The notes under the pieces: model-generated
Database searches by the model: none
What the model saw: only the letters and a program-made list of their open reading frames with translations
What the model was told of the DNA's origin: nothing
From: an uncultured Flavobacteriales bacterium
GTDB lineage: Bacteria > Bacteroidota > Bacteroidia > Flavobacteriales > Crocinitomicaceae
Reading direction: 5' to 3'
Assembly: GCA_946478775.1 (NCBI GenBank)
Contig: CAMLDR010000083.1
Span: forward strand, 1 to 18,350
Length of the DNA stretch: 18,350 nucleotides
Position numbers and translations under genes: made by a program
Shown: positions 1 to 6,373 of the stretch, piece by piece
Numbering within the stretch: the stretch's first letter is position 1
Layout of the letters: each line of letters opens with the position of its first letter

Positions 1-215
1 AAATAGCCTGTTCTGAAATTTTTCTCTTTTGCCAGGTAGCCCAGTAAACGCGTGTTTTCATCATCGGGGTGAGCGGCAATATAAAGCACGGAACCAACGG
101 TATTCAATTTTTTAATTCCCAAAAGGATTTCAGCTGAATTCAGTTCCGGAGAGGCTTGACCAAGTAGATTTTGTCCCAATAAAAGTGTAAGACCAAGTGT
201 AAATAGTTTTATCAT
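1..215 (-). CDS. PIG-L family deacetylase, N-terminal fragment
   Basis: Reading leftwards from an ATG at 215, the frame is open for 71 codons to the window edge, so only the N-terminus is seen. It begins with a signal peptide (MIKLFTLGLTLLLGQNLLGQ). After about 25 residues comes a beta strand and the motif AHPDDE at residues 48-53, in the context VLYIAAHPDDENTRLLGYLA. AHPDD(E) is the zinc-binding and catalytic signature of PIG-L/LmbE N-acetyl-glucosaminyl deacetylases. The signal peptide and the ENTRL continuation fit the large exported Bacteroidota members of this family, which act on amino-sugar substrates outside the cytoplasm; the actual substrate cannot be told. The family is secure from the motif, the length and remaining domains are unknown. 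A near-consensus -7 box (TATTATTG on the minus strand) lies a short way upstream but is weak evidence. Confidence 0.85.
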   Translation of the reverse strand, partial: MIKLFTLGLTLLLGQNLLGQASPELNSAEILLGIKKLNTVGSVLYIAAHPDDENTRLLGYLAKEKNFRTGY

Positions 216-340
216 GTTGTGTTTGTCTGTGTAATATCGTGCGCAATAATACAGGAAAATCCCCGATTGACGGTCTGGTTCCATTCCTCTTAACAAATCT
301 TTAAAGAAGTTTAAACGAGTATATTCTCCAATGGTCCAAT

Positions 341-348
341 TAATTTTG
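341..348 (+). promoter_or_regulatory. Bacteroidota-type -7 promoter box
   Basis: TAATTTTG matches TAnnTTTG exactly and lies 33 nt before the ATG at 382. No clear TTTG or TTG is found at the expected -33 distance, so this is a half-supported promoter. Confidence 0.4.
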
Positions 349-381
349 TTCTTTTGTTCACTAATTTAAGCTAATCTAATT

Positions 382-723
382 ATGAGTTTCGAAGAGGAAT
401 TAACCCGCGAAGTAAAGAGTGAAGTGTCTCAAAAAGGTCGGATAGAAATTGAAACACGCTTTTTTCCATTAGCATGGTTTCTCCATTTCGTTACACCTGT
501 TATTGAAATCGATGGTAAGTCTGTTAAAAGAAAATGGGGTGTTAGTCATTTTGATTTGGAACCGGGATTACACCAGGTAAAAATCTATTTTTCCTATTTT
601 ATGATGTCAGAATGTGGTGCGAATCGTATCAGGATCAAAGTGGAGGAAGGAAAAACGAAAAAAGTGACTTATTATATGCCTCCATGGATGCTTGCAAAAG
701 GCAGAATGAAGCTTAATAATTGA
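382..723 (+). CDS. small hypothetical beta-rich protein
   Basis: This 113-residue protein has no signal peptide and no clear membrane segment, although residues 28-42 (FPLAWFLHFVTPVIE) are hydrophobic. The middle alternates strands and turns: VIEIDGKSVKRKWG, then FDLEPGLHQVKIYFSY, then NRIRIKVEEGKTKKVTYYMP. The pattern 'IDGK...G...F.L.PG.H.V.I.' is the one seen in PEGA-like and related small beta-sandwich proteins, where a short bound strand follows an EPG turn. That resemblance is inference; I do not recognise the family with certainty. It ends in basic residues (KGRMKLNN). It may share a transcript with the next two plus-strand genes, but a gap of about 145 nt with an inverted repeat separates it from tspO, so separate transcription is as likely. 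Confidence 0.7.
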   Translation: MSFEEELTREVKSEVSQKGRIEIETRFFPLAWFLHFVTPVIEIDGKSVKRKWGVSHFDLEPGLHQVKIYFSYFMMSECGANRIRIKVEEGKTKKVTYYMPPWMLAKGRMKLNN

Positions 724-747
724 GTCATATTCTGCTGAATGATCCTG

Positions 748-764
748 ACACATTTTAAATGTGT
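748..764. other. inverted repeat ACACATTT-T-AAATGTGT
   Basis: A perfect 8-bp inverted repeat with a one-base centre lies between the gene ending at 723 and tspO. There is no T-tract after it, so it is a poor terminator. Its symmetry and tight centre are more like a protein-binding site in the region upstream of tspO. The AT-rich composition makes a chance origin possible. Confidence 0.35.
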
Positions 765-869
765 TAATCTCTGAAAACAGATTTTAACAGTTTGAAAACC
801 TTTCATTTCGCTCTTTTTTGTATCTTGAATAGATGCTTTTGCAATTTCGCAAAACCTAAAAATGAAGTT

Positions 870-1328
870 ATGGCTTTAAGAATCCTTCTTTTTTTAGTGA
901 TCAACTTTGCCGCTTTGGGAATCGGGTCCTTTTTCACGGGCAGTGGAGTTTCCTCTGAATGGTACATTTCGATGAACAAGGCTCCCTGGACTCCGCCAGG
1001 CTGGGTTTTTGGTGCTGCCTGGACCACGATCATGGTCTGTTTTGCTGTTTATATGGCTTTTGCCTATGAAATCGTGCAGAACAGAAAAGCACTGATTACT
1101 TTATTTTGTTTCCAATGGGTTCTGAATGTGCTCTGGAATCCGGTGTTTTTCTACTTTCACCACGTCTTGGCCGGGTTAATTATTATTACTGCACTCACAT
1201 TGGTTGTGGGGATATTTCTTTTCCGTTACGGAGGTGCGTTGAATGCAAAATCACTACTCATCGTTCCTTATTTCCTTTGGTTGTTAATTGCCACTTCGCT
1301 CAATGGATATATCTTTTTCAATAATTAA
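870..1328 (+). CDS. tspO: TspO/MBR family tryptophan-rich sensory protein
   Basis: This is a five-helix membrane protein of the TspO/peripheral benzodiazepine receptor family, which binds porphyrins and related ligands and is tied to oxidative or stress regulation in bacteria. All family signatures are present when counted from the ATG at 870: KAPWTPPGWVFGAAWT at residues 37-52, LNVLWNPVFF at 85-94, and PYFLWLLIATSLN at 133-145. With this start the protein is 152 residues, the usual size. The frame stays open upstream to an ATG at 792, but the added 26 residues are not part of the family, so I prefer 870, where the protein begins directly with the first membrane helix. There is no convincing promoter. 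The next gene starts 42 nt after its stop and may be co-transcribed. Confidence 0.93.
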   Translation: MALRILLFLVINFAALGIGSFFTGSGVSSEWYISMNKAPWTPPGWVFGAAWTTIMVCFAVYMAFAYEIVQNRKALITLFCFQWVLNVLWNPVFFYFHHVLAGLIIITALTLVVGIFLFRYGGALNAKSLLIVPYFLWLLIATSLNGYIFFNN

Positions 1329-1370
1329 CCAGTAAATGAGTTTCACATTTATGCTCGTTAAACGAACCAA

Positions 1371-1787
1371 ATGGGACAAGAAGACTACCTGAAAAGACAA
1401 CTGGATCAGCTGGGACAGGTATTGAGTAAAATGCTTGGAGGTTTGCTGGGTTTAAAAGATAAAACCATACTGAATAACGGGATTGATCAGGTAAATCAAA
1501 ACCTGAAGTCGGAACTCGGATTTACTTCCGATGAATTTGCCCGGCTTGAAAACGAAGAATTGATCCGGGTATTGGAGAATGAAAAGAACTTTAGTAAATC
1601 GCATTTTGAGAAACTGGCAGATCTTTTTCTGTTTATCTCGGATAATACTTCCGATAATGCAAAACGAAAACAGCTTTACGAAAAATGCCTGGTTATTTTC
1701 CAGCATATCGAACAATCGGAAAATACTTATTCCTTTGAAAGACATACAAAAGTGGAAGGAATTAACAAGGCACTAGATGAACTGTAG
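1371..1787 (+). CDS. small helical hypothetical protein (DUF6483-like)
   Basis: This 138-residue soluble protein is almost entirely helical. It begins MGQEDYLKRQLDQLGQVLSK and continues with MLGGLLGLKDK. It has no signal peptide. The opening pattern '(Q)DY..RQ...LG..L...L..LLGL' resembles small helical proteins grouped as DUF6483, but I cannot confirm that without a profile search. The C-terminal half (residues about 70-125) reads like a single helical repeat of the tetratricopeptide kind: SKSHFEKLADLFLFIS, then AKRKQLYEKCLVIFQHIEQ. Function is unknown. It lies 42 nt after tspO on the same strand and converges with the transporter gene on the minus strand. Confidence 0.75.
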   Translation: MGQEDYLKRQLDQLGQVLSKMLGGLLGLKDKTILNNGIDQVNQNLKSELGFTSDEFARLENEELIRVLENEKNFSKSHFEKLADLFLFISDNTSDNAKRKQLYEKCLVIFQHIEQSENTYSFERHTKVEGINKALDEL

Positions 1788-1797
1788 GTTGACGTTT

Positions 1798-1887
1798 TCA
1801 GTTTTTGCGCAATCCTCTATCCCACACTTCAGAATCCAAAATATGCATAGACATGTGTCTATTTACCCAGTTATAGCGAGGGATCAT
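1798..1887 (-). CDS. candidate 29-residue small ORF coupled to transporter
   Basis: The ATG at 1887-1885 overlaps the TGA stop of the transporter gene (1886-1884) as ATGA, the classical arrangement for translational coupling. The frame runs 29 codons to TGA at 1798-1800. The peptide begins MIPRYNWVNRHMSMHILDSE and has two Trp, two His and several Arg and Asp, an unusually protein-like composition for a chance ORF. No family is recognised. An open frame of 30 codons is common by chance, and the hairpin at 1847-1862 lies inside it. The call rests on the overlap and composition only. Confidence 0.35.
   Translation of the reverse strand: MIPRYNWVNRHMSMHILDSEVWDRGLRKN
1847..1862. other. short hairpin between convergent genes
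   Basis: ATAGACA-TG-TGTCTAT is an inverted repeat with 7-bp arms between the convergent genes ending at 1787 and 1884. Only a TTT follows it on the plus strand. It is a weak terminator candidate at best, and it lies inside the candidate small ORF. Confidence 0.3.
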
Positions 1888-3200
1888 GACTTCAAATCGT
1901 CATTTATCCGCGAATTCTTTTTCGTATCCTTCATGAACAGGTAGACGATCAGCGAAATGGAAATACATCCTGTAACATACCAATAGAAATACGATTCGTG
2001 ACCGGAATCCTTAAACCACAAAGCAAGATATTCCGCTGTTCCGCCAAAGACAGCAACCGTTAATGCATAAGGAAGACCAACTCCCAGGGCGCGGACTTCT
2101 GCCGGAAATAACTCAGCTTTTACAATTGCATTGATACTCGTATAACCGCTTACGATGACCAATCCTGACATCAGTAAGAAAAAAGAGATCCATGGGGAAT
2201 GGGTGTGGCTGAGTGCCGTTAGTAAGGGAACTGTAAAAATGGTTCCCAGGACACCAAAGCCGATCAATAAAGGTTTTCGCCCAATTCGGTCAGATAAAGC
2301 TCCGAAAAGTGGCTGCAGGATCAAGAAGATCAACAAGCTGACGAAAGATATCAGCGTAGAAACGTCTTTACTCAATCCAACCGTATTGACCAAAAACTTT
2401 TGCATATAGGTGGTGTAAGTGTAAAAAGCAATTGTTCCGCCCAAAGTCATTCCGATAACGAGTAAGATAGCTTTAGGATGCTGAAATAGCATTTTGATAG
2501 TTCCTTTACTTTTCGTGCCGTCGCTGGAGATATTGCGCAGGGCCTGCGCTTCAAAAGCTTCTGTTTCATGCAGGTTACTTCGAAGGTATAAGGCCACCAG
2601 CGCCAGTATTGCCCCGATCACAAAAGGAATTCGCCATCCCCATTCCTGTAATTGCTGCTCGGTTAAGATCAGCTTTTGCAAAATTAACTGAATCCCCAGC
2701 GCAATCAGTAAACCTCCCACTAAAGTCACGTATTGGAAACTGGAATAAAAGCCCCGCCGGTTTTCAGTAGCCATTTCGCTTAGGTAAGTAGCTGAAACTC
2801 CGTATTCACCACCAACGCTCAGTCCTTGCAGTAAACGAGCCAGTAAAAGAAGAATCGGTGCTAAAACACCGATGGTGGAATAGGAAGGGGTTAAAGCGAT
2901 CAGCAATGAGCCGAAAGACATCAATAGAACGGAAAGTGTCATGGCCTGCTTGCGACCGATCCGGTCAGCAATTCCGCCAAATAGCCAGCCGCCGATAGGG
3001 CGCATCAGGAAACCTACGGCAAAGATTCCGGCAGTATTCAGTAATTGAGCGGTAGCACTTACTTCCGGGAAAAAGGCGGATGAAAAATAGAGTGAAAATG
3101 CCGAATAAGCATACCAATCGTACCATTCAACCAAATTCCCGATCGAGCCGCCGATAATGGATTTTAACCGTGATCCTGATATTTTCTCCGGGTGTTTCAA
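1884..3200 (-). CDS. MFS transporter, metabolite:H+ symporter (MHS) type
   Basis: This 438-residue inner-membrane protein has about 12 helices and belongs to the MHS family of the major facilitator superfamily, which includes KgtP and ProP and imports organic acids or compatible solutes with protons. Signs are the opening GGSIGNLVEWYDWYAYSAFS (residues 17-36), motif A GGIADRIGRKQAM (75-87) with its repeat ALSDRIGRKPLL in the second half, and LLQGLSVGGEYGVSATYLSE (123-142). The substrate cannot be told; alpha-ketoglutarate or another carboxylate is plausible. The first codon is TTG at 3200-3198. No ATG occurs upstream in frame before a stop, and the next in-frame Met is residue 65, beyond the first helix, so TTG is well supported. 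It is divergent from the T9SS protein gene at 3303. Confidence 0.9.
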   Translation of the reverse strand: MKHPEKISGSRLKSIIGGSIGNLVEWYDWYAYSAFSLYFSSAFFPEVSATAQLLNTAGIFAVGFLMRPIGGWLFGGIADRIGRKQAMTLSVLLMSFGSLLIALTPSYSTIGVLAPILLLLARLLQGLSVGGEYGVSATYLSEMATENRRGFYSSFQYVTLVGGLLIALGIQLILQKLILTEQQLQEWGWRIPFVIGAILALVALYLRSNLHETEAFEAQALRNISSDGTKSKGTIKMLFQHPKAILLVIGMTLGGTIAFYTYTTYMQKFLVNTVGLSKDVSTLISFVSLLIFLILQPLFGALSDRIGRKPLLIGFGVLGTIFTVPLLTALSHTHSPWISFFLLMSGLVIVSGYTSINAIVKAELFPAEVRALGVGLPYALTVAVFGGTAEYLALWFKDSGHESYFYWYVTGCISISLIVYLFMKDTKKNSRINDDLKS

Positions 3201-3272
3201 GTGCTGTAAATTTAATGGTTTTGAAATAGAACTGATTTTTCAGCCAACTCTTTTTCTGTTCTCATCGTTAAG

Positions 3273-3284
3273 GTTTTCGAAAAC
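3273..3284. other. 12-bp palindrome GTTTTCGAAAAC in divergent intergenic region
   Basis: A perfect 12-bp palindrome sits in the 102-nt gap between the divergent transporter and T9SS-protein genes, 18 nt before the ATG at 3303. It could be an operator, but low complexity makes chance a real alternative. No TAnnTTTG box is visible in this gap in either direction. Confidence 0.3.
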
Positions 3285-3302
3285 TCAATAAAAACGCAAG
3301 CC

Positions 3303-4652
3303 ATGAAAAAAATACTACTTACTTCATTACTTATGCTGGCGCTTAACCTGAATGGACTGTTTGCACAATGGTCGGTGGTTTGTGGTACCGGAAATGGGTT
3401 CGTGGATAACTTTGAGGTATTTAACGGCGAATTGTACGGAACAGGTTTTTTTACCAGTTTATGCGGAACACCCAATAATCACATCGTTAAGTGGGACGGA
3501 AGCGTTTGGCAGCCCGTTGGGACGGGTTATTCAAGCGCAGGGCATCAATTGAAATACCTGGGAAACTTTCTGTACTTTGTTGGATATCAGACCGCAGCCG
3601 GCGATTCGAACTGGGTGTATCAGCATGGCGGTGTCGATTTTGGAAAAATAGGCGAGGGAGTTTACCTGACGGATGCAGTAAACGGCGGTTTGAAAACAGC
3701 CAATTTATATGCCCTTGACCAATACAATGGAAACATCATTGCGTGTGGTGAATTTGACCGTGTTGGAAATAAAGCGATCTCCGGAATTATGCAGTGGGAT
3801 GGTTCTTCCTGGGATTCTCTCGGAAGTGGTTTGAGTGGAAATATTGTGGGGTCGGCAGCGCTTATGTACCCTCACGATCTTTGCAAATTCGGGACAGACC
3901 TGATCGTAGCAGGAAATTTCTTAAAAGCAGGGGGAATTACCGTAAATGGAATTGCACGCTGGGATGGAAGCCAATGGCACAATATGGACGCAGGGTTCAA
4001 TAAAACGGTTTATTCGGTATGCGTTTATAACGGAGAATTGTATGCCGGAGGCGAATTTACAATGAGCGGCTCCACAGCTTTGAAATGCATTGCCAAATGG
4101 AATGGCACAAGCTGGGTTGATCCCGGGTTTGGTATCAATTATACAAATTCGGCACTGAATGCATTTGTGCATACCATGAAAGTACTCAATACCAAACTCT
4201 ACCTGGCCGGCGGCTTTGACCGGGTTATCGAAGCAGCAGCAGTGCACCAGGGACAGGGAGTTTTTGCGTTTAACGGAACAAATGTCGATACTTTGAGTGG
4301 CGGAACAATCAATCGTGAAATAGAAGCCATTGCCTGGTATGACGGTGACTTGTATGTTGGAGGAGGAATGAACAATACCAACAGCTACATTGCAAAATAC
4401 GATGGAACAGTTTCATTGAATGAATTGGAAACAGAAATCACCTGGACCATCCAGCCCAATCCGACGGATCATTCCTGTATTCTTTCCGGAAGCAAAAAAG
4501 AGCAGCTCATTTCAATTCTAACCGCAGAAGGGAAGTTGTACCAAACAATTTTAGCCACCGGATCAGAGACTCAAATCGACCTTTCCTCACTCCCTTCCGG
4601 GGTCTATTTCGTGAAAATCGGAGACCAGCAAAGAAGACTTGTAAAGAGGTGA
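3303..4652 (+). CDS. secreted beta-propeller protein with T9SS type A sorting domain
   Basis: A 449-residue exported protein. Residues 1-21 are a Sec signal peptide, probably cut after LFA before QWSV. Residues about 40-370 contain at least six repeats of the form 'NG.LY..G.F.......I..WDG..W'. Clear ones are NGELYGTGFF (41), NGNIIACGEF (142), GTDLIVAGNF (197), NGELYAGGEF (243), NTKLYLAGGF (296) and DGDLYVGGGM (348), most followed by I-x-x-W-[DN]-G-[ST]-x-W. This is a beta-propeller of the Kelch or delta-60 type. Residues about 375-449 form the C-terminal T9SS type A sorting domain: IQPNPTDHSCIL, then IDLSSLPSGVYFVKIGDQQR and a basic end (RRLVKR). That domain directs passage through the type IX system and removal or anchoring at the cell surface. 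The ligand is unknown; such proteins are often adhesins or surface factors. Confidence 0.93.
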   Translation: MKKILLTSLLMLALNLNGLFAQWSVVCGTGNGFVDNFEVFNGELYGTGFFTSLCGTPNNHIVKWDGSVWQPVGTGYSSAGHQLKYLGNFLYFVGYQTAAGDSNWVYQHGGVDFGKIGEGVYLTDAVNGGLKTANLYALDQYNGNIIACGEFDRVGNKAISGIMQWDGSSWDSLGSGLSGNIVGSAALMYPHDLCKFGTDLIVAGNFLKAGGITVNGIARWDGSQWHNMDAGFNKTVYSVCVYNGELYAGGEFTMSGSTALKCIAKWNGTSWVDPGFGINYTNSALNAFVHTMKVLNTKLYLAGGFDRVIEAAAVHQGQGVFAFNGTNVDTLSGGTINREIEAIAWYDGDLYVGGGMNNTNSYIAKYDGTVSLNELETEITWTIQPNPTDHSCILSGSKKEQLISILTAEGKLYQTILATGSETQIDLSSLPSGVYFVKIGDQQRRLVKR

Positions 4653-4687
4653 TTTTTTTAAATCTTTTTCAGCAATTTATTTTTCCT

Positions 4688-4713
4688 GAAACCCTTGTTT
4701 TTACTGGGTTTTT
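4688..4713 (+). terminator. probable terminator after the T9SS protein gene
   Basis: AAACCC (4689-4694) pairs with GGGTTT (4706-4711) around an 11-nt loop, and the run of five T ends at 4713. It lies 36 nt after the stop codon at 4652. The stem is short, so confidence is moderate. Confidence 0.5.
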
Positions 4714-4736
4714 AAACTTTTTTAAATAGTGTATAT

Positions 4737-4759
4737 AGAACGTAAATACCCTACGTTCT
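4737..4759. promoter_or_regulatory. operator-like inverted repeat AGAACGTA-N7-TACGTTCT
   Basis: Two perfect 8-bp arms, 4737-4744 and 4752-4759, are separated by 7 nt. The centre lies about 20 nt before the -7 box at 4767, where the -33 element would normally be, and no TTTG is present there. A dimeric regulator bound here could repress, or replace the missing -33 contact as an activator. The regulator is unknown. Confidence 0.45.
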
Positions 4760-4766
4760 GCTACCG

Positions 4767-4774
4767 TATCTTTG
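4767..4774 (+). promoter_or_regulatory. Bacteroidota -7 promoter box TATCTTTG
   Basis: TATCTTTG is an exact match to TAnnTTTG and the most typical form of it. Transcription would begin near 4780. No annotated gene follows until ogt at 5157, and a strong terminator lies between, so this promoter appears to drive the non-coding unit at 4780-5014. Confidence 0.6.
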
Positions 4775-4779
4775 ACTTA

Positions 4780-5014
4780 TAAATTAAAACAAATGAGAGA
4801 TATTTCGGAGAAGAACAATAAGACCTCCATTCACTAATCAACTTAACCGGATCACCAGCCAACACCTAACCACAAAAGAGAAAGCCTAACCACTATTCTC
4901 TTTATGAACCAACCAAACCACGTTAGCTACACCTAACCACTAGTTAGTTACTTAACCAACCACTACACCTTGACGAAAAGCAGTGAATCAGAATCCTGAA
5001 TTCACTGCTTTTTT
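4780..5014 (+). ncRNA. candidate small RNA with CCTAACCAC repeats
   Basis: A promoter box (4767) and a strong intrinsic terminator (4976-5014) bound about 235 nt with no substantial ORF. The inside is strikingly C/A-rich and G-poor from about 4830 to 4970. CCTAACCAC occurs three times, at 4865-4873, 4885-4893 and 4932-4940; the last two extend to CCTAACCACTA. Degenerate copies (CTTAACC) stand at 4842 and 4951. The second copy is displayed in the loop of a perfect 8-bp hairpin, AAAGAGAA (4875-4882) with TTCTCTTT (4896-4903). GTTAG at 4922-4926 can pair with the CTAAC of the third copy, and another GTTAG stands at 4943-4947. Two very short ORFs occur: 14 codons at 4793-4837 (MRDISEKNNKTSIH) and 10 codons from ATG 4904. 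The unit could be a regulatory RNA with repeated single-stranded pairing sites, or a leader-peptide RNA. No known RNA family is recognised. Confidence 0.5.
4976..5014 (+). terminator. strong intrinsic terminator of the candidate small RNA
   Basis: Left arm 4976-4988 (AAAAGCAGTGAAT) pairs perfectly over 13 bp with right arm 5000-5012 (ATTCACTGCTTTT) around an 11-nt loop, with a run of six T at 5009-5014. A bulged alternative also pairs TCAG with CTGA inside the loop. It has no protein gene directly before it, which supports a separate transcript. Confidence 0.8.
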
Positions 5015-5156
5015 CTTCCAAATGGCTCACGGGTAAATTATGGAGTCACGCATAGTTTCAAAGTGCCCATAAAAATTTAAAACTAATTAGCGGGGTGGAT
5101 TCCGGAAAATCTATTTTCATTTTTTACCTTCTCATAATTAACTTTTACCTTTAAGC

Positions 5157-5681
5157 ATGATTTATCTGCAATACTTTCAAAGTCCCTATGGAGAATTGGT
5201 TCTCGGAGAATTCGGCGGCGAACTGTGTTTGTGCGATTGGAAATACCGCAAAATGCGTGATCAGATCGATACGCGAATCCAAACAGGGCTGCAGGCTGAG
5301 TTTAAACTGGAAGAGACCGAGGTCTTGAATGAAGTGAAATCCCAACTCAATGAATATTTTGCAAAGGAACGAACCACATTCGATCTTCCGGTGTTGTTGG
5401 TGGGTAGCGATTTTCAGAAATCGGTTTGGGATAAATTACAGACTATCCCTTATGGGAAAACAACCAGCTATCTGGAGTTATCACGCATTTTGGGAGACGA
5501 AAAAGCCATCCGGGCAGTTGCTACGGCAAACGGAGCTAACGCCATCTCGATCATTGTACCTTGTCACAGAGTAATAGGAAGTGACGGAAGCCTTACGGGC
5601 TATGCCGGTGGGTTGAAAGCCAAACAAAAACTTCTGCAACTGGAAGGAATGAACTTCGGAGAACAATTGGAGTTGTTTTAA
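5157..5681 (+). CDS. ogt: methylated-DNA--protein-cysteine methyltransferase
   Basis: This 174-residue DNA repair protein transfers the alkyl group from O6-alkylguanine (or O4-alkylthymine) in DNA to its own cysteine in a suicide reaction. The active-site motif is IIVPCHRVIG, with the acceptor Cys at residue 136. Other family landmarks are the helix-turn-helix part FQKSVWDKLQTIPYGKTTSY (residues 86-105), AIRAVATANGAN (117-128) with its arginine finger, and the tail DGSLTGYAGGLKAKQKLLQLEG. The N-terminal 80 residues form the usual poorly conserved ribonuclease-H-like domain. The length is typical of Ogt, with no AraC-like Ada domain. It stands alone on the plus strand; the preceding 140 nt hold no convincing promoter, only a near match TACCTTTA touching the start. 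Confidence 0.95.
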   Translation: MIYLQYFQSPYGELVLGEFGGELCLCDWKYRKMRDQIDTRIQTGLQAEFKLEETEVLNEVKSQLNEYFAKERTTFDLPVLLVGSDFQKSVWDKLQTIPYGKTTSYLELSRILGDEKAIRAVATANGANAISIIVPCHRVIGSDGSLTGYAGGLKAKQKLLQLEGMNFGEQLELF

Positions 5682-5833
5682 AAAAACAGGTTATTTGCGT
5701 TAAATAATCCAATGAATCGCGAATGGGTCGGGATAAATTGTTAAATATTCTTTAAAAAAGACTTTCAAATCGACGTTAACTCCCCTGAATTCAATAGGTT
5801 TCCAAAAGGATACTGGTTTATAAAGGAAATTAA

Positions 5834-5866
5834 TTTGTTTACAATGGAAATATTTACCTAGGTTTG
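5834..5866 (+). promoter_or_regulatory. complete Bacteroidota-type promoter
   Basis: TTTG at 5834-5837, a 21-nt spacer and TAGGTTTG at 5859-5866 match the consensus TTTG-N(19-21)-TAnnTTTG in full. The ATG at 5884 lies 17 nt downstream, so the 5' leader would be only about ten nucleotides. Confidence 0.7.
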
Positions 5867-5883
5867 TATCTCAAAATCTGAAT

Positions 5884-6285
5884 ATGAATTTAAAAAAGGG
5901 AATATTGCTGGGGATCACCAGCGGAATACTTGCGGGAGGAGTAGGAACCTTGTATAATGCCATTTATAATGAAGCATTTTATACGGATTTCAGCTCGGTA
6001 CTTAATCCATCAGGAATATTTATTGCGAGTATCATCGGGTGTTTATTGATGGGGTTGGGCTATGTGATAGCTGCCCGTTTAAAAAGACCACTTTTGATGC
6101 CGATCTTAAATGTTTTATATTGCATCTTAAGTTTTGCAAGCATCATTGGTGTATTGGATTTCAAACTTCCATTGACCGTTGATCCCGAAGGATTTCCTGG
6201 CTTGGCAATTCCAATGCATTTCTTTCCCGCTTTGAGCTTTTTAGCTCTTGTTCCATTCTTTTGGAAATACGAATCACGTAATTAA
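5884..6285 (+). CDS. small four-helix membrane protein of unknown function
   Basis: The 133 residues form about four hydrophobic segments: roughly 5-27 (ILLGITSGILAGGVGTLYNA), 43-65 (PSGIFIASIIGCLLMGLGYV), 70-92 (LLMPILNVLYCILSFASIIG) and 107-127 (PGLAIPMHFFPALSFLALVP). It has Gly-rich first and second helices, a basic patch AARLKRP between helices two and three, and ends in WKYESRN. The start follows a complete promoter after a very short leader. I do not recognise the family; similar small four-helix proteins are common in Flavobacteriia and have no assigned role. No signal peptide cleavage is expected. The YceI operon begins 88 nt downstream and could be reached by read-through, since no clear terminator separates them. 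Confidence 0.75.
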   Translation: MNLKKGILLGITSGILAGGVGTLYNAIYNEAFYTDFSSVLNPSGIFIASIIGCLLMGLGYVIAARLKRPLLMPILNVLYCILSFASIIGVLDFKLPLTVDPEGFPGLAIPMHFFPALSFLALVPFFWKYESRN

Positions 6286-6297
6286 TCAAACAAGAGA

Positions 6298-6337
6298 ATC
6301 CACCACTGTGGATCGATAAAGATCTGACCAGCAGATC
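6298..6337 (+). other. two adjacent short inverted repeats before the YceI operon
   Basis: ATCCAC-CACT-GTGGAT (6298-6313) and GATCTG-ACCAG-CAGATC (6321-6337) stand side by side in the 88-nt gap before the first YceI gene. Neither is followed by a T-tract. They may be leader hairpins or protein sites, or a weak terminator for the membrane-protein gene. No -7 box is visible for the operon. Confidence 0.35.
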
Positions 6338-6373
6338 ACAAAAATTTAAATAAACAAATAAAAACAAACAAAC

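Noticed and set aside
792..869. Upstream extension of tspO to an ATG at 792
   Set aside because: The 26 extra residues precede the first membrane helix, are not part of the TspO family, and would make the protein longer than its relatives; the ATG at 870 fits better.
3212..3475. 87-codon minus-strand ORF upstream of the transporter
   Set aside because: It overlaps the signal peptide and first repeats of the T9SS protein on the other strand and resembles no protein.
3921..4247. 108-codon ORF antisense to the propeller gene
   Set aside because: It mirrors the repeats of the propeller protein and has the His/Cys/Ile-rich look of an antisense frame.
4865..4940. CCTAACCAC repeats as a CRISPR array
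   Set aside because: The units are only 9-11 nt and irregularly spaced (20 and 47 nt), with no cas genes nearby.
5146..5153. TACCTTTA as the promoter of ogt
   Set aside because: It ends 3 nt before the start codon, has one mismatch and no -33 element; only a leaderless transcript could use it.
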